A stretch of DNA of 64,000 bases from Lentzea albida (GCF_900111005.1 NZ_FOFV01000007.1:124001-188000); one strand, 5' to 3'. Shown: positions 36,220 through 44,778, numbered from the stretch's first letter. Notes: a model not told the origin generated them from the letters alone. Program-made: numbers and translations.

Positions 36220-36231
36220 TATAGCGCTATA
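36220..36231. promoter_or_regulatory. LacI-type palindromic operator TATAGCGCTATA
   Basis: A perfect 12-bp palindrome (with near symmetry extending to AGRTATAGCGCTATAYCT) centred on CG, as expected for a LacI-family site. It lies between the divergent GH13 operon and the lacI gene, 66 and 69 bp from the two starts. Confidence 0.7.
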
Positions 36232-36299
36232 TCTGCGTGATGTGGAAAGCTAGCCTCCGGCACGGAAGGTGTCAACGACGGAATTCGGAGGGGCAGCTC

Positions 36300-37319
36300 T
36301 TGCGGGTCACCTTGAAGGACATCGCGGAGGCGGCGGGCGTCAGCGTGATGACCGTGTCCAACGTGATCAACGGCAAGAGCGCGCGGGTCTCCACCGAGAC
36401 CATCGAGCGCGTGCGCCGGATCATCGACGAACGCGGCTACGTGCCCAGCGCGTCGGCACGCAGCCTCGCCGCCAACCAGTCCCGCCTGGTCGGCCTGCTG
36501 GTGCCCGCGGCCGACGAGGACAGCCTGGCGATCAGCCCGCACAACATCGCGATCATCGGCCAGATCGAGCGCAGGCTCCGCAAGCGCGGCTACCACCTGC
36601 TGTTGCGCGGGGTGGCCGACACGTCCGAGATCGGCGAGGCGCTGCGCTCGTGGAGCCTCGACGGCGCCGTGCTGCTGGGCTTCCTGGACGAGGAGATCGC
36701 GGGCCTGCGCCGCCAGGTCACCGGCGCCACCCCGGTCCTCGCGATCGACAGCTACTCCGCCAACCCGCTCACCACGGGCGTGCGTTCCGACGACTTCACC
36801 GGCGCCCGCCTCGCCGCCGAGCACCTGCTGTCCCTGGGGCACCGCAGGATCGTGTTCGCCGGCCCGTCGTTCACCGACGTCGGTGTCGTCCACGAACGCT
36901 TTCTGGGCTTCCAGAAGGCCTTCGAGGAAGCCGGACTGTCCACGGCAGACTGTCCTGTCGAGACTCTCAACACCACGCACGACAACGGCGTCGCGCTCGG
37001 CAGGCGCTGGCTCGACACCCACCCGGACGCGACCGCCGTGTTCGCCACCGCCGACATCCTGGCGATCGGCATCATCGAGGGCATGCTCGAGGCGGGCGTC
37101 GACGTCCCCGGCCAGGTGTCGGTGGTCGGCTTCGACGACCTCGACCTCAGCGCCTACATCACGCCGAAGCTGACCACCATCGCCCAGGACATCGTCGGCA
37201 AGGCCACCCACGCCGTCGACCGCCTGCTCGCCCTCGTCGACGGCGGCGACCGCCCGGCCGAGCCGCTGGTGCTGGACGTGCGGCTGGTGACCCGCAACTC
37301 GACGGCACCACCGCGCTGA
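36300..37319 (+). CDS. LacI-family transcriptional regulator
   Basis: A 339-residue sugar-responsive repressor. The helix-turn-helix and hinge are VTLKDIAEAAGVSVMTVSNVINGKSARVS...ARSLAANQS, in blocks at residues 2-60, followed by a periplasmic-binding-protein-like sensor (VGLLVP..., SVVGFDDLDLSAYITPKLTTIAQD). I chose the TTG at 36300 because the HTH begins right after it and GGAGGGG lies 7 nt upstream; a longer form from 36237 would add a non-conserved Arg-rich leader covering the ribosome site. It probably represses the divergent alpha-glucan operon through TATAGCGCTATA. Confidence 0.92.
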   Translation: MRVTLKDIAEAAGVSVMTVSNVINGKSARVSTETIERVRRIIDERGYVPSASARSLAANQSRLVGLLVPAADEDSLAISPHNIAIIGQIERRLRKRGYHLLLRGVADTSEIGEALRSWSLDGAVLLGFLDEEIAGLRRQVTGATPVLAIDSYSANPLTTGVRSDDFTGARLAAEHLLSLGHRRIVFAGPSFTDVGVVHERFLGFQKAFEEAGLSTADCPVETLNTTHDNGVALGRRWLDTHPDATAVFATADILAIGIIEGMLEAGVDVPGQVSVVGFDDLDLSAYITPKLTTIAQDIVGKATHAVDRLLALVDGGDRPAEPLVLDVRLVTRNSTAPPR

Positions 37320-37449
37320 CCGGGGACCAGGTCGGCGCCCGTGTCGCCGGGCACGGCGGCCCTGACCGGTCGGTGGTGGCTCCACCCGACACCGCGGGCC
37401 GACCCGAGGATCCGCACGACCTGACGGGCGAAAGCCGGGTCGCGCGTGA

Positions 37450-38562
37450 TCAGGCGAAGGGCTGCGGAACCACTTCCTGCACGGGTGTGAGGGGCACCGG
37501 CGACGGCCGCTCCACCGTGGTGGTCAGCTCCACCCGCCGCCCCTCGTCCGCCGCCCGGAGCACGGCGGTCATCGTCTCGAGCACGTGCAGCGCGAGCTCG
37601 CCACCGGCGCGCGGGGCCCGTTGCCCTCCGGCAGTGACGAGGTCGAGCAGGCCGACTCCCCGTGCCGCGCCCGTGTAGCCCGCGCTCGGCGGAAGGGTGC
37701 GCCACCCGGTGCCGCCGAGCGGGAAGAGGCGGGTGTCGCCGTCGAAGTGGTTCGGGTCGGGGACCGCGAGCGTGCCGAGTTCGCCGTGCACCTCGATCGG
37801 CGCGGCGGTGGTGGCCACGCCGTCGAAACTCGTCGTGATGGTCGAGAGCGCGCCGTTGGCGTGTTCGAGCACGCCGGAGACGTGGGTGTCGACCTCGACC
37901 GGGATTCGACTGCCCGCGCGCGCACCGGAACCGATGACTCGCTCGGTGCGCAGGCGGCCGGCGGCGCCGATCACCGCGCGGACCGGGCCGAGCAGGTGGA
38001 TCAGCGCGGTGATGTAGTACGGCCCCATGTCCAGCAACGGACCGCCGCCTGCGATGTAGTAGAAGTCCGGATCGGGGTGCCAGCGTTCGTGGCCCGGCGT
38101 GACCATCGTGGCCGAGGCGGAGAGCGGGCGGCCGACGAGCCCGCTGTCGATCGCCGCCCGCGCGGTCTGCGTGCCCGTGCCGAGAACGGTGTCCGGTGCG
38201 CAGCCGACCAGGACACCGGCCGCGGCGGCCCGCTCGACGACCTCCCGTCCGTCCGGGAACGTGACGGCGAGCGGCTTCTCGACGAACACGTTCTTGCCGG
38301 CGTCGACCGCGCGGAGGGAGATGTCGGCGTGGGCCGCGGGAACGGTGAGGTTGAGGACCGTGTCGACCTCAGCCCCGCCGAGCAGGCGCTCGACGCTGAC
38401 CGCCTCGGTGCCGGGGAACTCGGCCGCGACCGCGCTCGACCGGGCGGTGTCGAGGTCGGCGACCGCGGTGACGCGCACCGCCGGGTGGCCGTGGAGCGTG
38501 GTCAGGTAGGCGCGGGAGATGAACCCGAGACCTACGACGCCGACGCGGTGCGGGTCGCCCAC
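37450..38562 (-). CDS. Gfo/Idh/MocA-family sugar oxidoreductase
   Basis: A 370-residue NAD(P)-dependent oxidoreductase. The Rossmann motif is VGVVGLGFIS, the catalytic block is VFVEKPLAVT with the EKP Lys, and the C-terminal half has the usual beta-sheet (GGGPLLDMGPYYITALIHLLG). Members oxidise or epimerise sugars and inositols. The GTG at 38562 lies 31 bp inside the upstream ThuA-like gene, so the two are coupled. Substrate unknown. Confidence 0.9.
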   Translation of the reverse strand: MGDPHRVGVVGLGFISRAYLTTLHGHPAVRVTAVADLDTARSSAVAAEFPGTEAVSVERLLGGAEVDTVLNLTVPAAHADISLRAVDAGKNVFVEKPLAVTFPDGREVVERAAAAGVLVGCAPDTVLGTGTQTARAAIDSGLVGRPLSASATMVTPGHERWHPDPDFYYIAGGGPLLDMGPYYITALIHLLGPVRAVIGAAGRLRTERVIGSGARAGSRIPVEVDTHVSGVLEHANGALSTITTSFDGVATTAAPIEVHGELGTLAVPDPNHFDGDTRLFPLGGTGWRTLPPSAGYTGAARGVGLLDLVTAGGQRAPRAGGELALHVLETMTAVLRAADEGRRVELTTTVERPSPVPLTPVQEVVPQPFA

Positions 38563-39242
38563 GACATCCCCCTCGTGATGACGGTGCGGACACCGGGATG
38601 CGCCAGCACGTCCAGGCTGTGGCCCGGCGTCGTCACCACGATTCGCCCGGCACCCCACCTGCGGGTCCAGATCGCCGGGCAGGTGACCGGCCGGTGCCAC
38701 GGGTGCCACGGCCGGGTCGGGTGGGTCGTGGTGGCCAGCACGTCGACCAGGTCGTCGTGCAGCACCCAGTACTGCTCGGTGACGAGCTCGAAGTCCTCGA
38801 CGCCCGCGGTGATCGGGTGCTCCCGGCCCAGCGCGGTGATGGTCACGGTGTGCGGCAGGTAGTTGTCCTCCTGCCCGCCCGTGCGTTCGCACGGTTCCTT
38901 GCCCGGATGCGTGACGAACTGGCCGCCCACCAGGTGCAGGTAGTCCGACGACGCGCGGAACGAGTCCGCGATGCCCCCGTGCCAGCCGGTGAGACCGGTA
39001 CCGGCCTCGACCGCCGCGCGCAGTCCCGCCAGCTGGCCGGTGGTGATCTCCGACATCGTCACGCACTGCACGACGAGGTCCGTGCGCGCCATCTCGGCGG
39101 CGTCGGCGTACACCTCGGTCGACTCCTCGACCCGCACGGCGTAGCCGTTGTGCTCCAGGTAGGGGATGAACAACTCGGTGGCCTCCACCGGGTGGTGGCC
39201 TTCCCACCCACCGCGGACCACCAACGCGTTCGGCCGTGCCAC
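38532..39242 (-). CDS. ThuA-like domain protein
   Basis: A 236-residue ThuA-fold protein (class I glutamine amidotransferase-like, without a known reaction), named from the trehalose-utilisation locus of rhizobia. Marker blocks are RGGWEGHHPVEAT, TGWHGGIADSFR, YLHLVGGQFVTHPG and HPGVRTVITRGMSW. The GTG at 39242 is the best start, with a G-rich stretch upstream; a GTG two codons earlier is equally possible. It overlaps the Gfo/Idh/MocA gene by 31 bp; ThuA and Gfo/Idh/MocA pairs are frequent in sugar operons. Confidence 0.85.
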   Translation of the reverse strand: MARPNALVVRGGWEGHHPVEATELFIPYLEHNGYAVRVEESTEVYADAAEMARTDLVVQCVTMSEITTGQLAGLRAAVEAGTGLTGWHGGIADSFRASSDYLHLVGGQFVTHPGKEPCERTGGQEDNYLPHTVTITALGREHPITAGVEDFELVTEQYWVLHDDLVDVLATTTHPTRPWHPWHRPVTCPAIWTRRWGAGRIVVTTPGHSLDVLAHPGVRTVITRGMSWATRTASAS

Positions 39243-39253
39243 GACCACCCCCT

Positions 39254-39267
39254 GGGAACCGCTTTCC
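39254..39267. promoter_or_regulatory. LacI-like half-palindrome before thuA-like gene
   Basis: GGGAACCGCTTTCC is an imperfect CG-centred palindrome of the type bound by LacI-family proteins. It lies 12 bp upstream of the thuA-like start. It differs from TATAGCGCTATA, so it would answer to another regulator. Confidence 0.35.
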
Positions 39268-39410
39268 GCACAGCACATTGCCGCGTTCGGCACCACTTGG
39301 TCAAGGTCGGGTTCGGGGTGATCTCCAGTCCCGCACCACGCCGGAGCCGGCGAGCAGAGGCGCGCGAGTCAGTCCACTGTGGACACGACAGGCCGCGAAC
39401 CCGCCCGCGT

Positions 39411-40688
39411 TCACCCCGTCAGGGCGACAGCCGGATCGGACGTGGCGAAGAGGCCGTCGAACACGCGGACGCGGTCGAAGGACAGGGCGTGCTCGCGGGC
39501 CTTGTCCGCCATGAGCTGCCGTTCGCCGGCCGACATGTCGAGCACGACCCGGTCGATCGCGGCGGCGATGTCGGCGGCGTTCCCCGCCTCGACGAAGACG
39601 GCCGTCCCGCCGACCGCCTCGCCGACGCCCCCGGTGGTGGTCGTGATCACCGGCCCGCCGCCCGCGAGCATCTTCTCGGTCAGCGCGATGCCGAAGGTCT
39701 CGACGAAGTCCGGTTCGGGCTTGGTCGGCAGCGCGTACACGGCGCAGCCGTTCATCAGCAGCGGCTTCTCCTCGTCCTCCACGTCGGTGAGGAAGACGAT
39801 CCGGTCGTCGTCCCGGGTGATCTCGCGGAGGTGCTCGAGTTCGGGGCCGTTGCCGGCGACCACGAGCTTGAGCCGTGACCGCGCCTGACTCCTGGCGAAC
39901 GCGTCCACGAGGTCGTAGATCCCCTTGGCCCTGGTCACGCGCGACAGGAACAGCACGTACCCGTCGCGTTCCAGGCCGCGTCGCCGCAGGGCGGCGTCCA
40001 CGACCGCCGGGTCGAGGTCGAGGTACGCCGAGGTGTCGATCGGCGGGTAGCTGACCGTGATCCGGCGCGCGCACTGGCGGGCGAACCGGGTGCCGCAGTG
40101 CGCGTCGACGGCCTCCGCGCAGGCGATGATCTCCTGCTTGGTGTACTCCGACACCGCGATCACCTCGTCGTTGGCGAGGAACCGGGTGAACAGGACCACG
40201 GCCGCGCCGAACCGCCCCTCGCGCAGGCACGAGCGGATCACGTTGGTCACGTCCGAGCCGACCGCCTTCGCGATGGTGTGGACGTCCGGTGCGTAGCCGG
40301 CCGCGCGGGCCGCGTCGACGGCGTCGCGCACCACGGCGTCGTGCGGAGCGAGGTACATCGACACGCACGTGGTCGGGACCTGCTCGGCGAGCAGTTCGAC
40401 CAGGCGTCCCGTCAGCCCGGCCTGGAACCGGCCGTCGGGCACCCGGTAGTCGCCGACCGGCTCGGGCCGCTCCACGGTGATGCCCTCGCTGTAGGGCAGG
40501 ATCCCGTCCAGCGGCTTGAGCGGCAGACCCGCCGCCTGGAGCACGGGTATCGGCCAGGTCAGCAGCCGGACGTCGTCGAAGCCGCGGGTGAGCGCGACCT
40601 CCGCCAGGTTGCGGGCCTCTCCCGAGTGACCGCAGATGACCGGGTCGGCCCGGACGACGATGACGAGACGGCGGTTCGGCCTGCTCAT
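39411..40688 (-). CDS. GT4-family glycosyltransferase
   Basis: A 425-residue GT-B fold glycosyltransferase. The nucleotide-sugar site is seen in LFLSRVTRAKGIYDLVDAF and the E-x7-E motif in FVETFGIALTEKM, followed by GGPVITTTTGGVGEAV. The N-terminal domain contains SGEARNLAEVAL, the start of the acceptor site. The ATG at 40688 overlaps the GH92 stop by 4 bp and has GGGGG upstream. With the alpha-mannosidase upstream, mannosyl transfer or glycan remodelling is a reasonable but unproven guess. Confidence 0.88.
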   Translation of the reverse strand: MSRPNRRLVIVVRADPVICGHSGEARNLAEVALTRGFDDVRLLTWPIPVLQAAGLPLKPLDGILPYSEGITVERPEPVGDYRVPDGRFQAGLTGRLVELLAEQVPTTCVSMYLAPHDAVVRDAVDAARAAGYAPDVHTIAKAVGSDVTNVIRSCLREGRFGAAVVLFTRFLANDEVIAVSEYTKQEIIACAEAVDAHCGTRFARQCARRITVSYPPIDTSAYLDLDPAVVDAALRRRGLERDGYVLFLSRVTRAKGIYDLVDAFARSQARSRLKLVVAGNGPELEHLREITRDDDRIVFLTDVEDEEKPLLMNGCAVYALPTKPEPDFVETFGIALTEKMLAGGGPVITTTTGGVGEAVGGTAVFVEAGNAADIAAAIDRVVLDMSAGERQLMADKAREHALSFDRVRVFDGLFATSDPAVALTG

Positions 40689-42787
40689 GTGCGAGCCCCC
40701 TTTCCGAGCGGGTCGGACACCGATGGCGGCAGGATCTTGCGTCCCCATTCCGAGGGCTGCGGGCCGAGTTCGAGCACCAGCCGGCCGCCGGCGTGGACGT
40801 CGGTGGCGCGCAGGTGCGCCGCGTCCAGTGGTCTGCCGTTGAGCCGGGCGGACTGCACGTACTGCGGTGGCGGGTTCTCCTCCAGCCCGTCGGAGCTGAT
40901 GGAGGTCTCGCGGTGCCCGCGCGTCTCGACGACGAAGTCGCGGTCCCCGAGGTGCAGGGTGGCGTGGCCGAAGGCGGGCGCGTTGACGAGGAACAGGTTC
41001 TGGCCGGCGACCGGGAACAGGCCGAGCGAGGCCCACACGTACCAGGAGCTCAGCCCGCCCGAGTCGTCGTTGCCGGGCAGTCCGCCGCGACCGGTGCCGA
41101 ACTGCCAGGTCAGTGCCGCGTGCACGATCTCGGCCGTCCGGTCCGGCCGCGCCGCGTAGTGGTAGGACCACGGCGCTTCCATGTCCGGCTCGTTGTTGAG
41201 GCCCTCGAACCGGTTCAGCAGGTAGCCGGCCGCCATCTCCGCCGAGCCGGGCCGCTTGCCGGGCTGCGCCACCCGCGGGGCGCCGTAGCCGAAGAACGCG
41301 TCGAGCGTGCTGACGAAGGCGTCGTTCCCGCCGACCATCGCGATGCGCGCGGCCATGTCGTGCAGCAGCCGGAACGAGTAGTTCCACTTGCCGCCCTCGT
41401 AGAACGACGAGTCGACGAGCAGGCCGGTGTCCGGGTCGAACGCGTTGGACCACAGGCGGCTCCGCGCGTCGAGGTCGCCGGCGAGCTGGACGTCGTTCAG
41501 GCTGCGGGCGACGCCCGCCGTGCAGTGGGCTGCGTAGGCGAGGTCGAGCGTGTGCGAGATCGGGTGCACGACGCCGTGCTCGTAGAAGTCCTCGCCGTAC
41601 ATGCGGCGCAGGTCGTCGTACATGTGCACCAGCGCCCAGGTCCAGTCGAGGTCGCCGAGGCCGAGGGCGTGCACGTCGGCGAGCGCGGTGTGGACCAGTG
41701 CGCTCGCCTGCCGGAAGAACCTGTCCGCACCGCGGGCCATCCGGTAGCCGATCGGGAAGTTGCCCTCCTCCTCGCAGACCCGGATCAGCGACTCGAGGAG
41801 GTCGACCGCCTTGTCGGGGAAGAGGGCCATGAGCAACGGCAGCTGGGTCTTGTAGATGTCCCACATCGTGCAGATGTCGAACACGAACGGCCCGGAGGAC
41901 GGCCAGAACGGGCTCTCGTCGTCGGCGAAGCACGGTTTGATCAGGGAGTGGTACAGGGCCGTCGCGAACACCTGCCGCCTCGCGGGTGAGCCGCCCTCGA
42001 CCTCCACCCGGCCCACGTGGTCGCGCCACCGGTCCTCGGTCTGGGCCCGGACGACGTCGAACGAGGCAGTCCTGTCCCCGCATTCGCGGTACAGGTTCTC
42101 CCTGGCCTGCTCGCACCCGCGCAGGGAGAACCCGATCTGGATCTCGACGGCCTGCCCGGCGGTGGTGGGGCCCATGTAGAGCATCCCGAACGGGCGCAGC
42201 GTGGTCTGCCGGATGCGGTCGAAGTCGAGCCGGGTGCCGCCCTCGATCAGCCGGCGGTCGTGCCAGAGCATCTGCCGCCAACCGGGGCTGTCGACCCTGA
42301 TGTACACCGACAGCGGCACGCCTTCGACGACCACGGTTCCCTGGGCACGGCCGTTGCCGAGGCTCTCCACGTGCGCCCGCAACGGCACCGTGCGACCGAG
42401 GTCGATGGCCAGTCCGCCGCACGACAGGTCGACGACGACGCGTGCGCTGCGGTGCTCGGGGAAGACGTACCGGTGGACGGCGACCTTGGCGCCGACCGTG
42501 ACCTCGCACCGGATGCCGGTGTCGAGGGTGGCCGCGTAGTAGCCGGCCTCCGCGGTCTCGTCGTGCAGCGGCCAGGCCTGGCCGAGGACGTCCAGCGGCT
42601 GCACCATCGGGGTCACCCGCACGTAGTTGTAGTACTTGCGGATCGCGCCGGTGCCGGACTGCTGGAAGTGGGTGAAACCGGACGCCTGCAGCTGCTCGAA
42701 CAGCTCTTCCGGCTGCCCCTCGGTGTTCTTCGCGTAGAGGCCGTACCCGGTCGGGTAGGCACCGGAGTAGGCGCACGCGGACACCAT
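40685..42787 (-). CDS. GH92 alpha-1,2-mannosidase (N-terminus extends upstream of first ATG)
   Basis: A protein of at least 700 residues, cytosolic (no signal peptide). GH92 marks are HFQQSGTGAIRKYYNYVRVTP, TMWDIYKTQLPLL, EGNFPIGYRM and the catalytic GGLPGNDDSGGLSSWYVW with paired Asp. The first standard start is the ATG at 42787. The same frame stays open and homologous for about 45 codons further upstream (DPFIGTAAT...WWWPKAQIGNTHPGATSPLG, to about 42910), where the family's true N-terminus belongs, before an in-frame stop near 42963. No ATG, GTG or TTG occurs in that stretch; only a CTG (about 42928) is near. Start codon unresolved. Confidence 0.88.
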   Translation of the reverse strand: MVSACAYSGAYPTGYGLYAKNTEGQPEELFEQLQASGFTHFQQSGTGAIRKYYNYVRVTPMVQPLDVLGQAWPLHDETAEAGYYAATLDTGIRCEVTVGAKVAVHRYVFPEHRSARVVVDLSCGGLAIDLGRTVPLRAHVESLGNGRAQGTVVVEGVPLSVYIRVDSPGWRQMLWHDRRLIEGGTRLDFDRIRQTTLRPFGMLYMGPTTAGQAVEIQIGFSLRGCEQARENLYRECGDRTASFDVVRAQTEDRWRDHVGRVEVEGGSPARRQVFATALYHSLIKPCFADDESPFWPSSGPFVFDICTMWDIYKTQLPLLMALFPDKAVDLLESLIRVCEEEGNFPIGYRMARGADRFFRQASALVHTALADVHALGLGDLDWTWALVHMYDDLRRMYGEDFYEHGVVHPISHTLDLAYAAHCTAGVARSLNDVQLAGDLDARSRLWSNAFDPDTGLLVDSSFYEGGKWNYSFRLLHDMAARIAMVGGNDAFVSTLDAFFGYGAPRVAQPGKRPGSAEMAAGYLLNRFEGLNNEPDMEAPWSYHYAARPDRTAEIVHAALTWQFGTGRGGLPGNDDSGGLSSWYVWASLGLFPVAGQNLFLVNAPAFGHATLHLGDRDFVVETRGHRETSISSDGLEENPPPQYVQSARLNGRPLDAAHLRATDVHAGGRLVLELGPQPSEWGRKILPPSVSDPLGKGART

Positions 42788-43002
42788 GCCGAGCGGGGAC
42801 GTCGCGCCGGGGTGGGTGTTGCCGATCTGCGCTTTCGGCCACCACCAGGTGGCCGCCAGCCCCTGCGCCGCGGGCAGTGAGGTGGCAGCCGTACCGATGA
42901 AGGGATCTATTTCGTCGAGGATGAGCAGACAGTAGGTCGCGCGGGCGTCACGTTGGTTTCAGCAATATGAACATGTGGCCGGGGCCGGCCGACGTGTCGC
43001 GC

Positions 43003-43581
43003 CTACTTCTCCGCGTTGGCGATCAGCGTCACCAGGGTGTCGACGAGCTCCTCCGCGGAGGTGTTCCACTTCTCGCCCTTGAGGTGGTCGGCGACCTCCA
43101 TCCCGGCGATGCCGGTCACGCTCGCGATCAGCAGGGCGCCGTAGCGCTGCGCGTTCCGCTCGCCGACCAGGTCCAGGAGGATGGCCACGAAGTCGTCGTG
43201 GCTGGGCTGGGCGGCGCGGTACAGCGCGGTCGGGTCGCTCGGCAGGTCGGTGAACATCAGCCGGAAGAGGTGGGGCCGGCGGCGGCCGATGTCCACGAGG
43301 GCGATGAGCGCGCCGCGCAGCTTGTCCGCCGGCGGGATCGCCGGGTCGGAGCGGAGGGTCCGGACGGTGTCCGCGAGCCGCTCCCACGCCTGGGTGCCGA
43401 CGGCGATCAGCAGCGCCTCCTTGTCGGCGAAGTGCCGGTAGGGGGCGCCGCGGGTCATGCCGACGCGGCCACCGACCTCGCGCAGGGTCACCGCCTCCGG
43501 GCCACCCAGGTCGAGCAGTTCGCCGGCCGCGTCGAGCAGCGCACGACGGGTGGCGGCCGCGGACTCCGCACGACTGGTCAT
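43003..43581 (-). CDS. TetR-family transcriptional regulator
   Basis: A 192-residue repressor with its helix-turn-helix at about residues 8-55 (GPEAVTLREVGGRVGMTRGAPYRHFADKEALL) and a TetR_C_33/WHG-like effector domain. The ATG at 43581 is preferred; an in-frame ATG at 43617 would place coding sequence over an operator-like repeat. It is divergent from an SDR gene and likely binds the three NTGACANNGTCATC repeats between them. Confidence 0.86.
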   Translation of the reverse strand: MTSRAESAAATRRALLDAAGELLDLGGPEAVTLREVGGRVGMTRGAPYRHFADKEALLIAVGTQAWERLADTVRTLRSDPAIPPADKLRGALIALVDIGRRRPHLFRLMFTDLPSDPTALYRAAQPSHDDFVAILLDLVGERNAQRYGALLIASVTGIAGMEVADHLKGEKWNTSAEELVDTLVTLIANAEK

Positions 43582-43604
43582 GCCGCCCAGCTTAGCGAGG
43601 TGTG

Positions 43605-43676
43605 ATGACAGGGTCATCCCAAAGTGTTGACAATGTCATCTCAAAGAGGCACCCTCGGTGAGGTGACAACGTCATC
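43605..43676. promoter_or_regulatory. Three-copy operator NTGACANNGTCATC
   Basis: ATGACAGGGTCATC (43605-43618), TTGACAATGTCATC (43627-43640) and GTGACAACGTCATC (43663-43676) share 11 of 14 positions. Each is itself an inverted repeat. Starts are 22 and 36 bp apart. They span the divergent tetR-SDR promoter, and the third overlaps the SDR start codon, so bound repressor would also block initiation. Confidence 0.7.
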
Positions 43677-44526
43677 CAAGAATCGGCTCGTCGTCGTGAC
43701 CGGTGCGTCCACCGGGATGGGCGCGGCGACCGCGCGAGAGCTCGCGCGGCAGGGTTTCCACGTGCTGGCCGGTGTTCGCCGGGAGAGCGACGGCGAGGCC
43801 GTCCGGTCCGGGGGCGTCGAGCCGGTGGTCCTCGACATCACGAAGCCGGACCACGTCGCGGCACTGGTCGCGCGCGTGGACGGCGACCCGCTGAGCCGGC
43901 CGTTGCACGCGCTGGTCAACAACGCGGGCGTGCCCGGCGCCGGGCCGGTCGAGGCCACGCCGCTCAGCCAGTGGCGGCACCTCTTCGAGGTGAACCTCTT
44001 CGGCCACATCGCCGTCACCCAGGCCCTGCTGCCCGCGTTGCGCCGCGGCAAAGGCCGTGTCGTGAACATCAGCTCGATGAACGGCAAGATCTCCATGGCG
44101 GGCTACGGGCCCTACGCGGGCACCAAGTTCGCGCTGGAGGCGGTCAGCGACGCGCTGCGCCAGGAGCTGGCTCCCCAGGGTGTGCCGGTCGTGATCGTCG
44201 AACCCGGTGGCGTGCAGACCGACATGGCCGCGCGCGGTACGTCGGCCCTGCACGCGGCGGCCGACGAGCTGACGCCGGAGCAGGAGGACCTCTACCGGCC
44301 TCTGCTGCGGGCGCTGCCGTCGCACGTCGCCGCCTTCACCAAGGCCGGGGTGACGTCCGCGCACGCGGCGGAGCGCATCGCCAAGACCGTGACCGACCGC
44401 CGGCCCCGCATCCGGTACACCATCGGGCGCGACGCCGGCATGTTGCTGTGCCTCGCCCGGTTCCTGCCCGATCGCGTGCTCGACCGGCTTCTCGGCGCCA
44501 ACCTCCGGCCGCACTTCCCCGCCTAG
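43663..44526 (+). CDS. Short-chain dehydrogenase/reductase
   Basis: A 287-residue classical SDR. It has the TGASTGMG cofactor motif near the N-terminus, NNAG, the catalytic Ser in NISSMNG, and YxxxK in YAGTKFALE. The start is uncertain. A GTG at 43663 puts the Rossmann motif at the usual distance; an ATG at 43633 and a GTG at 43624 are in frame upstream but overlap the operator. The product is an oxidoreductase of unknown substrate, probably induced when the divergent TetR protein releases. Confidence 0.85.
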   Translation: MTTSSKNRLVVVTGASTGMGAATARELARQGFHVLAGVRRESDGEAVRSGGVEPVVLDITKPDHVAALVARVDGDPLSRPLHALVNNAGVPGAGPVEATPLSQWRHLFEVNLFGHIAVTQALLPALRRGKGRVVNISSMNGKISMAGYGPYAGTKFALEAVSDALRQELAPQGVPVVIVEPGGVQTDMAARGTSALHAAADELTPEQEDLYRPLLRALPSHVAAFTKAGVTSAHAAERIAKTVTDRRPRIRYTIGRDAGMLLCLARFLPDRVLDRLLGANLRPHFPA

Positions 44527-44529
44527 ACG

Positions 44530-44725
44530 TGATGCCCAGGGATGTTGTCCCCGGTTGGGGCGCCTGACAGCCTGTCGCGAAGACAGGTGAAGGCCTCTGG
44601 ATGTGAAGTGGAGCTGTCCAGGAACCGCTTCACATGTCCGGAGGCCTTCGTGTCCCACCCTGACGCCGCGCGCGGCTGCGCCTGGCGGGTCTGATCGTCG
44701 AGCAGAGCCGGCGGCCCGCCTGGAC
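44530..44725 (+). mobile_element. IS481-family remnant (terminal repeat plus broken transposase N-terminus)
   Basis: Three bases after the SDR stop, TGCCCAGGGATGTTGTCC (44533-44550) matches the terminal repeat of the other IS481 scar (TGCCCTGAGACGTTGTTG, 16579-16596). About 100 bp later, from a GTG at 44650, an IS481 N-terminus begins (MSHPDAA). It then loses a few codons and shifts frame (RLRLAGLIVEQSRRPAW, from about 44670) and ends in the GH64 terminator. A hairpin at 44589-44649 precedes the GTG. The rest of the transposase and the other end are absent. Confidence 0.6.
44589..44649. repeat. Long hairpin inside IS481 remnant
   Basis: GAAGGCCTCTGGA-TGTGAAGTGG (from 44589) pairs with CCGCTTCACATGTCCGGAGGCCTTC (to 44649), about 22 of 25 positions. 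It sits just before the transposase start and probably belonged to the element, perhaps limiting read-through expression of transposase. Confidence 0.5.
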
Positions 44726-44731
44726 GGCGAA

Positions 44732-44767
44732 ACGCCCGCCTCGCACCGTCAGGCGCGAGGCGGGCGT
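44732..44767. terminator. Terminator hairpin downstream of GH64 gene
   Basis: ACGCCCGCCTCGC (44732-44744) and GCGAGGCGGGCGT (44755-44767) form a perfect 13-bp stem with a 10-nt loop. It ends 12 bp from the GH64 stop on the minus strand. Confidence 0.8.
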
Positions 44768-44778
44768 CGACCGCGAGA

